The notes beneath the pieces were generated by a model. It worked only from the letters and a program-made list of their open reading frames with translations. It searched no databases and had not been told where the DNA came from. A program made the translations under genes and the position numbers. From Platanthera guangdongensis (Eukaryota; Streptophyta; Magnoliopsida; Asparagales; Orchidaceae): DNA of 64,000 nt. Position 1 is the first letter of the stretch. Every line of letters starts with the position of its first letter. The stretch covers positions 58,245,675-58,309,674 of the forward strand of contig CM077162.1 of the NCBI GenBank assembly GCA_039583875.1, written 5' to 3'. This document shows, piece by piece, positions 56,966-64,000 of this stretch.

Positions 56966-59806
56966 CTATTTCTGGTCTGGTTCTTTGATAACTATGCCTT
57001 TGCCAGGTTGGACTTGAGCTTTGACAGTGGCTTCAGCAGTTTCAGCAACAGCAGGCTTCTTGCCTTTTAGATCTTTCTGTTTGAGTGCTTCTACCTTGAT
57101 CTTCTGCCTCTCAAAGTAGTGATATGGCTTGGGGAAGTACTTGCTAGGCTCCACTGCAGTAGGAGGTAGCTTTCCCATCTTAGCCTTCCTTCTGAATTGA
57201 ACAATGGCCTCTTATCTTATTTCATGTTTTCTCCATTCAGCTTCAGAGAACCATTTGTTCCTGTCATGTGTATTGTCCTTGGCAGCTTTCCAGGCAGTTA
57301 AAATTATATTCCTAGAGGTAGGGCTCCACTGTTCAAAATCTGGCTTTTGTTCTGCTTGTTCCCTAAACCTCTTCTTTGACAACCTTGTCTCTTCTTCTTT
57401 CTGTAATGCCTCTTGCATGGCTTCAGATATAGGTTGAACAACCTTTTCAATGTGGACATTGTCCTTGCCCTCAAGTGGGCTATACATTGTGCTCACATCT
57501 GCTTGAATCATTTCAAAGTCTGGAGGTGGATAAATGACCTGAGCTACCTCTGGTTGCTCACCTCCAAGATAGGCAGTTTGAATCCCTGATTCAGCAACAT
57601 TATCATCATCACAGAGTGGAGGATAGCCCAGTGTAGCTCTGATGGAATTAGATATCCATTTGGAATGGTCAGAGATAGCTTTGACTAATACTCTCTCCCC
57701 CTTTATGACTTCTCGAGCCATATGGTCTCTGACATCATCCTTTTGAAATCTTATTTGACTGTCCAAATATCTGATTCCCTCTTTAAAGAATGGTTTGAGC
57801 TTTTGCAGTTGATCAGATATATCTTTCTGAGAGGCTTGGATGGCAGTCTTGACAGCAGAAATTTCTTGTTGAAAGGCTTTGTCAAATTCTATCTTAGCAG
57901 CAGCAGTAGATGTAGAAGGTTCAGCACCCTTGGTCTTCAACTCAGTGACTATAGCATTATGTGAAGCAGTCAAATTGTCATTCATTCTTATCTGATTTTC
58001 CAGGATATACCCTTGCTTCAATGTTATATCATCTACCTGTGCCTTGATCTTCTCTTGGTGTGTTGCCAAATACACCACTGCATTTCCACCCTTGTGGAAG
58101 CAGTCTGTCATCTCCTTCTTGTTGAGATTCATCTCAAACTTTATAGATTTTATATCTTGGGCCAGATCAAATTGTAAAGTCTTCTGCCCTTCATCCACAT
58201 AAGCCTCTATAGCCTTTCTTTGTTCATCAAGTTTTATCTGCATGGCAATCATTAAGGCACTATAATCAACAGTTGGGGCTTGTTGAATTATAGGCTGTGG
58301 GGCTACAGTTTGCAGAGCCTTCTTGTAACTCTGGCTCCTTCTCTTGAATACATAGAGTTTCTTTTTCCTTGCCCTTGCAGTCTCCTCATCTTCAGAGGCA
58401 GAAGTGCTGGCAATATCAACCCTCTCCTTAGGGCTTGGAGGCTTGTCAGCTTGCACATCTTGTGCCTTCTCAGTTTCTTGCCTTATAGGCTCCTCCAGAA
58501 CTTGCATTTGCTCCCCCTCAGCAGCAGCAGTCTCTCCTTCAGCAGCTTCTTTGTCCATGTCAAAATCAACTTGATCTAGATTGAGAAATAGATCTTCCAT
58601 GGTGAACTCTTGAGGTGATTGAGCTGGAGACATTCTTTGTTCTTCAACTACTGGAGCAGGAATCTCTTCTTGTACAGCAGATGTGTCCTCTCTAACAACA
58701 TCTGGAACTTGACTAGGCAGCTGTGTTTGCTGAGGAACATCAGACAAATCAGCATCTTCTATAAGATATTCTAAAGTTTTTAGATCAGTGAGTACCTCTT
58801 GAATGATGGTTGTGGCTTGCTCACTGTCCAGTGTAGATGCTGCTTCTACAACTGGATGCTCCCCCTGGCTTTGATCCCTGTGGATGGGGCTAGCTGGAGG
58901 CAGCTCCCCCTGGATCTCAGCAGTCTCTTGAGCAGCAGGGGTCTTCTCTGCAGCCACTTCCTCTTGGTCATCAGGAGTGAAAACAACATGTTCTTCACTC
59001 CCTGAACTGCTGGAGGACTCTTGTTCAATTGGAGCTGTTTTTCTCTTTTTCTTAGGAGGAATCTCCTTCTCAGTAATTGTCTTCTCAGGGATTGGCATGT
59101 CCTTTGACAACACCCTGTCCCATCTTGAAAAGATCCTTAGATCCATCTTCCTCATGTGGTTTATTTTGCTACCTGCAGCTGCACTCATCACCTCTGGTAT
59201 GGTACCAGCTAGGTAGAGACTAATGATCCTGCCCAGATTGGGCTTCTTCAAGCTCTCCTTAATCTTGTCAAATACTATGATTGACCAATCAGTTCTTAGA
59301 TTAAAGATAATTCTTGTCATTACTCCAAACATATTGGCAGACACTCTGTCATGCCCTCCTGGCTTACTGAGTAAGACTTTTCCCACAATCTCAGACATGA
59401 ATTTTCCTTGAGTATTCATGCCTTTCCTGTTAAAGACAGAACCTATCTTCATCTTTGGATCAAGACCACACCAGGTTAAAGCTTCCCTGGTCTTTGAAGC
59501 AGTAACCTCTTCTTCATCTTGAATTTTTGGTAGCTGAAGTACCTTCCTCAGACTCTTAGGTGAAACCTTAATCTTAGTTCCATGAACTCTGGATTTGATT
59601 CTGAATCCAGATTCATCTACGGCAGCTCCATTAAGAAATTCAAGTACTTCCTTCTTCCAAATCTTTGTAGGTTCAGACAAGAGATATTCTAGTCCAGAAT
59701 CGGCGACTAGGGTTACCACTGCCTGAATTTCTTGATCTGCATCGTCGAATGCGCCGCGCACAAGCTCATAACCCTCGTTAACGTTCTCCTCAAGCTTAGG
59801 AGCCAT
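56966..59806 (-). pseudogene. copia-D ORF3, about 865 codons then TAA and 77 more codons
   Basis: I take the ATG at 59806 (MAPKLEENVNEGYEL); the open frame extends upstream to 59893 through palindrome-array sequence, which is unlikely to be coding. Residues about 40-210 resemble the domain often labelled putative plant transposon protein (LTWCGLDPKMKIGSVFNRKG, GKVLLSKPGGHDRVS, RIIFNLRTDW). The middle is Pro/Glu/Gln-rich and acidic. A Lys/Arg patch is followed by a long alpha-helical, coiled-coil-like part (about residues 530-740). No signal peptide or membrane segment is evident, so the env-like label often given to such ORFs is not supported here. TAA at 57212-57214 is followed in frame by a basic tail to 56966. 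Function unknown. Confidence 0.7.
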
Positions 59807-59839
59807 TAGGGTTTGTAGAATTTGTCTGTAGAAAAGAGA

Positions 59840-60295
59840 GGTGTCGACACAGTAGTTTTGGTCTCGAAACTTTGAAAGCGTGTCGACAAACAAAGACAGA
59901 ACCCTATTTATACCTGTCTAATTTTGAAGATGAACAGGCGGGACAGCTAACTTAAAATGTGTCGACACTGGCAACAAGTGTCGACACTGACTTATAATGT
60001 CTCGACACATATGTGTCGACACAAGTTTAGTCAACAGATTTTATGTGTCGACACTTGGTTATGTGTCGACACAACATAACTCGACACATTGTCGAGACTT
60101 TACTTAGAAAAATTCTGAGTAAAACTTAAGTGTCGACACCATATTGGATGTGTCGACACCTACTTGACATGTGTCGACACTAACATTCTGAAGTGTCGAC
60201 ACCACATTCCTAGATGTGTCGACACCTTTTTCCTGAAGTGTCGACACCACTATTCTGTGTCGACATAGACTTGTCTATGTGTCGACACCTTTTTA
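59840..60295 (-). promoter_or_regulatory. putative internal promoter of ORF3: palindrome array plus TATAAATA
   Basis: On the minus strand, about a dozen GTGTCGACAC copies (about 60290-59950) precede GTATAAATAGGG (TATAAATA at 59912-59905). Two more copies or near-copies lie downstream (about 59879 and 59845). ORF3's ATG follows at 59806, about 100 bp from the TATA box. The LTR promoter has the same palindrome and the same TATAAATAGG core. Promoter activity is inferred. Confidence 0.55.
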
Positions 60296-60320
60296 CTTAG
60301 TCATTTTCAAATCTGTAAAC

Positions 60321-63300
60321 TTACTCTAAGTTTATCATTCCTAGTTCAATTTTGAATCTATTGAACTTAGCTTCTTCTAGTGGCTTAGTAAACATATCAG
60401 CTACTTGTTCATCTGTTTTAACATATTCTAATAAAATATCTTCTCTTTCTACATGCTCCCTAAGAAAATGATATTTAATCTCAATATGTTTTGTCCTACT
60501 ATGGGATACAGGGTTATTAGCTATTGAAATAGCACTTGTAGAATCACAGAAAAGTGGAGTTCTACTTACCTGAAATCCATAGTCCTCTAGCTGATGTTGA
60601 ATCCACAGAAGTTGAGCACAGCAACTTCCTGCAGCCACATACTCTGACTCAGCTGTGGAGATAGCCACACTAGTTTGCTTCTTGCTACTCCATGAAATTA
60701 GTCTCCCACCTAGGAATTGACAGGTTCCAGTAGTGCTCTTTCTATCCTCTTTGCATCCTGCAAAGTCTGCATCTGAATAACCTGTTAGATCAAAATCTCC
60801 ATTCCTAGGGTACCAGAGGCCTAGATAGGGAGTGCCCTTTAGATATCTCAATATTCTTTTGACTGCAGTCAAATGAGACTCTTTAGGGCAGGCTTGATAC
60901 CTGGCACAAACACATGTAGCATACATGATGTCAGGTCTACTAGCAGTCAAGTATAATAGGGAGCCAACTATCCCTCTATACAAGGTTTCATCTACAGGTT
61001 TCCCTGCATCATCCTTGCTAAGAGACATACTTGACCCCATAGGAGTCTTCATGGTACTGGATGAATCCATACCATACTTCCTTATGAGTTCTAGGGTGAA
61101 CTTGGACTGACATATGGATAAACCATTTTCAGTCTGTTTAACTTGGAGACCCAAGAAAAACTTCAGCTCTCCCATACTACTCATCTCAAACTGACCTTGC
61201 ATAAGTTTTGCAAACTTTTTGCAAAGGCTGCTTTCAGTAGACCCAAATATAATGTCATCTACATATATTTGGACTAGTATGACTTTGCCTCTAGATTCCC
61301 TAAGGAATAGAGTCTTATCTATTTTCCCCCTTGAGAATTTGTTCTCAATGAGGAAACTAGATAGGGTTTCATACCAAGCCCTAGGGGCTTGCTTTAACCC
61401 ATATAAAGCTTTCCTAAGTCTATAGACATAATGAGGTAGAGTTGGATCAACAAAACCTGAAGGCTGCTCCACATAGACTTCTTCTTTCAAATTACCATTT
61501 AGGAATGCTGACTTGACATCCATTTGGTATACCTTGAATCCTTGATAGGTTGCATAGGCCAAGAACATCCTTATGGCTTCCAGTCTGGCTACTGGAGCAA
61601 AGGTTTGATCAAAGTCAATACCTTCTTCTTGCCTATATCCTTTAGCAACCAGTCTAGCCTTATTCTTAATGATGACCCCTTGTTCATCCATCTTATTCCT
61701 GTAGATCCACTTAGTTCCTATTACATTGTGGTCTTTAGGTTTAGGAACCAATTCCCAGACCTTGCACCTCTTGAACTGATTAAGCTCTTCTTGCATTGCT
61801 TCAGTCCATTGTGGATCTTGTATTGCTTCTTCAAACTTCTTAGGTTCAACTTGTGACAGAAAGCTGGAATAGATTGCAGCATTCTGATTTCTGCTCCTTG
61901 TTTGAACTCCTTGTCTTGGATCTCCAATAATCAGCTCTACTGGATGATCTCTAAGATGCCTGTGGGCTGGAGGCATCCTCACTTCTGGTTGAACCACTTC
62001 AGCATCTGCATCATGCTGTACTCCTTGTATTTCTTCAGCAATTGGCACATGTAGTTCTCCCCCTGGACAACAGCTACTTTCTTCTACTTGCTGTCTTGCA
62101 GCAGGCACTTCTTCTATAGTAAGCTTGTCCATTTTCTTTGTCAAACCTGTGGGGCTGCATACACTGCTAGACAACTCATTATTAATAAGTTTAGTCTCAT
62201 CAAAAACTACATGCACTGATTCTTCTACAACTTGTGTAGTCAAGTTGTAGACTCTATAAGCCTTACTATTATTGCTGTACCCAACAAAAATTCCCTCTTG
62301 GGACTTGGCAGCAAACTTAGTTAAGTAAGACTTCCCATTGTTAAGTATGAAGCATTTGCAACCAAAGATCCTGAAGTAGGATAGGTTTGGTTTCCTGCCT
62401 TTCACAACTTCATAGGGGGTCTTGTTTAGCCTTTTAGTGATGGTAGCCCTATTTATAACATGGCATGCAGTGTTAACTGCTTCAGCCCAGAAATACTCTG
62501 GCAGTGATGTATCACTCAATAGGGTTCTACCAGCCTCTATCAAGGTTCTATTCTTCCTCTCAGCAATGCCATTTTGCTGAGGTGTTCTAGGTGAAGAGAA
62601 TTCTTGAAATATCCCAAAGTCTTCACACAGTTTTGTCATGCTATCAGACTGAAACTCAGTACCATGGTCACTTCTAATTTTGACCACTGTACTATTTAGT
62701 TCATTCTGAATTTGCTTGACAAAGCTATAGAAGACACTAGGTATTTCAGATTTCTGTCTTAAGAAGAACACCCAGGAAAACCTTGAGTAGTCATCTACAA
62801 CTACAAGGGTATAGACCTTCCTACCTAAGCTGTGAACTGGCATTGGACCAAAGAGATCCAAATGCAAGAGGTACAAACACCTCACAGCATCTTTGTTTTC
62901 TATGCTTTTAAAGGTGGATTTAGTCTGCTTGCCCTTTTGACAAGCTGAGCAAATACCATCTTTGACACACTTAACTTGAGGACCATTCCTCACTAACTCT
63001 TTGCTAAAGAGTTTGCTAATAGTCTTGTAGTTAAGATGGGCAAGCCTCTTGTGCCATTTGACACAATGAGAGACTGTCTCATCAGCTACAAGACAAACTG
63101 GAGAACCATTGTTCTCAACCATAATGTCTAGGCAGTATACATTCCTCTTCCTATATCCTGTCAAAATGATCTCTTGATCACTTGACCTCTTGATATGACA
63201 ACCATTTTTAACAAATGAGATGTCATACCCTACATCACTTAATTGACTTATACTTATTAGGTTGTGTTTCAACCCTTTAACATAAGCCACTTGAGTAATG

Positions 63301-63487
63301 GTAACTAAGTTTGTAGAAATGTTACCAAATCCTTTGATGATTCTTTTTCAGAACCACCAAAGGTTACTTTTGGACCATCTTTTTCTGGAATGTAGTCCTT
63401 TAGTAATCTTCTTGTTCCAATCATATGTCTGGAACATCCACTGTCCAAGTACCATGTTGGGTTATGGCCACTTGGACTCACCTGCAA
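60321..63487 (-). pseudogene. pol: copia-D pol: protease, integrase, RT, RNase H; one frameshift
   Basis: Protease WYLDSGCSRHMIG lies near 63450. A one-base loss near 63331-63336 shifts frame. From 63290 down to 60321 the frame is fully open (989 codons). Integrase: the [10 protein letters not shown] zinc region, HLDLFGP, SDHGTEF and NGIAERKN, all catalytic residues present. [12 protein letters not shown] near 61250. RNase [22 protein letters not shown] and KHIEIKYHF. It shares most motifs with copia-C. Without the frameshift this would look functional. Pol is in frame with the gag TAA at 63496-63494, unlike copia-C. Confidence 0.88.
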
Positions 63488-63493
63488 AACAGA

Positions 63494-64000
63494 TTAATGA
63501 ACCTTAGAACCCAAAGAATTCTTGGGTCCTTGGTATTTGTTAGTCTGCAATCTGACAAAGCTCCCTGCAGGCTTTCCAACAGGTAGCTTGCTACTCACCT
63601 TGGCACTGGCATTGTGCCAACAGTCCACTGCAAAGTGGCCAATTTTGCCACAGCACCAACATTCAAACTTGTTGTACCTTTGCTTAGGTACAGCCTTTGC
63701 TGTATTATCTACAGCAGTCTTGTTGAATGCTGGGGCTTTGCCCTTGGACTTAGACTTGGACTGCTCAGTCCTTGCAGGTCTAATAAAGCCCAGTCCCAGC
63801 CTTGCCTTTATGATGAACAAAATCATCAATTAAAGGTAACACTGACTTAGGTTTAGAAAACCTAGCAACTAAGTCCTTCTCCTTCTGAAGATTGATCTCC
63901 AGACTCTTAATTTGATCATTCTTAAATGATATAGTACCCATCTGAATCACTGTTATGTGTTTCAGCCTAGCTATCTCATTCAGCTTTTGATCAAATTGCT
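63494..64000 (-). pseudogene. gag: copia-D gag C-terminal part, one frameshift, truncated by window
   Basis: From the window edge down to about 63800 the protein reads as a charged helix (KSLEINLQKEKDLVARF) matching the copia-C gag. A one-base shift near 63795-63805 changes frame. It continues through a Lys/Ser-rich segment to the knuckle CWCCGKIGHFAVDC near 63640 and ends SLGSKVH at TAA 63494. The TAA is followed by TCTGTTTTGCAG. The N-terminal gag lies outside. Confidence 0.82.

Larger units (their letters stand above)
49296..64000 (-). mobile_element. Ty3/gypsy element gypsy-D (chromovirus-like), split by copia-D, truncated by window
   Basis: On the minus strand the 3' LTR is 51597-49296. 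Pol from RT to the chromodomain-like tail is at 54547-51593, and copia-D begins at 54550. Gag, protease and the 5' LTR must lie beyond 64000. LTR ends (TGTAACGCC..GTGTTACA) and protein order match gypsy-B, so both are the same broad clade but distinct families. Confidence 0.85.
54550..64000 (-). mobile_element. Sirevirus-type Ty1/copia element copia-D with third ORF, truncated by window
   Basis: Inserted in gypsy-D; the left duplication would be CACAT (54545-54549). On the minus strand, from right to left: gag C-terminus, pol, a palindrome array with a TATA box, ORF3, polypurine tract (56680-56667) and 3' LTR. LTR termini (TGTTGGGTAC..ATCTTTCA), the WCC-type knuckle and pol sequence are closest to copia-C within this window. 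Presence of an ORF after pol fits the env-like-bearing SIRE branch. Confidence 0.9.

Noticed and set aside
1..64000. tRNA, rRNA and other structural RNA genes
   Set aside because: No convincing tRNA box A/B pair or rRNA sequence was noticed by eye; tRNA-like words found are retroelement primer-binding sites. A tRNAscan-type search would be decisive.

Overview
This window is nuclear DNA from a flowering plant, dominated by nested LTR retrotransposons. The evidence is Ty1/copia and Ty3/gypsy proteins, plant PIF/Harbinger proteins, MITEs, and one spliced host gene with GT/AG introns. Nothing in it is bacterial. The species cannot be told from the sequence.

Layout. (1) 1-3103: 5' half of a copia element (copia-A', minus strand) with its LTR. 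(2) 3104-10776: the one convincing host gene, minus strand, seven coding exons between 8505 and 3511. It encodes a GTE-like (plant BET-type) protein with no bromodomain exons. Its large intron holds a solo LTR (5708-7587) and a MITE (7668-7887). (3) 10777-11192: a hAT-type MITE. (4) 11223-32678: three-level nest. A deleted copia-A copy carries in its 3' LTR a dead chromovirus-like gypsy-B (13198-31833). Gypsy-B carries in its 5' LTR a young, nearly intact Sirevirus-type copia-C (14781-23856, perfect 5-bp TSD). A 0.43-kb TRIM-like element sits in the gypsy-B reverse transcriptase. (5) 32709-45532: probable PIF/Harbinger transposon, with Myb/SANT-like and DDE proteins near its right end, split by a Tat-type gag-only LTR element (33052-40882). 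(6) 45536-49295: non-coding, repeat-rich DNA including an orphan LTR-like unit with a 20-bp minisatellite. (7) 49296-64000: gypsy-D on the minus strand, cut at 54549 by Sirevirus-type copia-D, which runs off the right edge.

How the parts relate. The LTR families are unrelated in their proteins, yet most carry arrays of short CpG-containing, often palindromic motifs at the start of U3 or just upstream of a TATAAATA box. The motifs differ between families, except that copia-A and the Tat element share GCGGAC/GTCCGC-rich phrases. Copia-D is the most interesting. Besides the GTGTCGACAC array in its LTR promoter, a second array of the same palindrome plus a TATAAATA box lies between pol and its third ORF. 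This suggests a dedicated internal promoter for ORF3. Both Sirevirus-type elements also have a splice-acceptor-like sequence just after the gag stop codon.

No computation or database search was run. Family names come from recognised protein motifs, and boundaries from TG..CA termini, PBS, PPT and target-site duplications read by eye.
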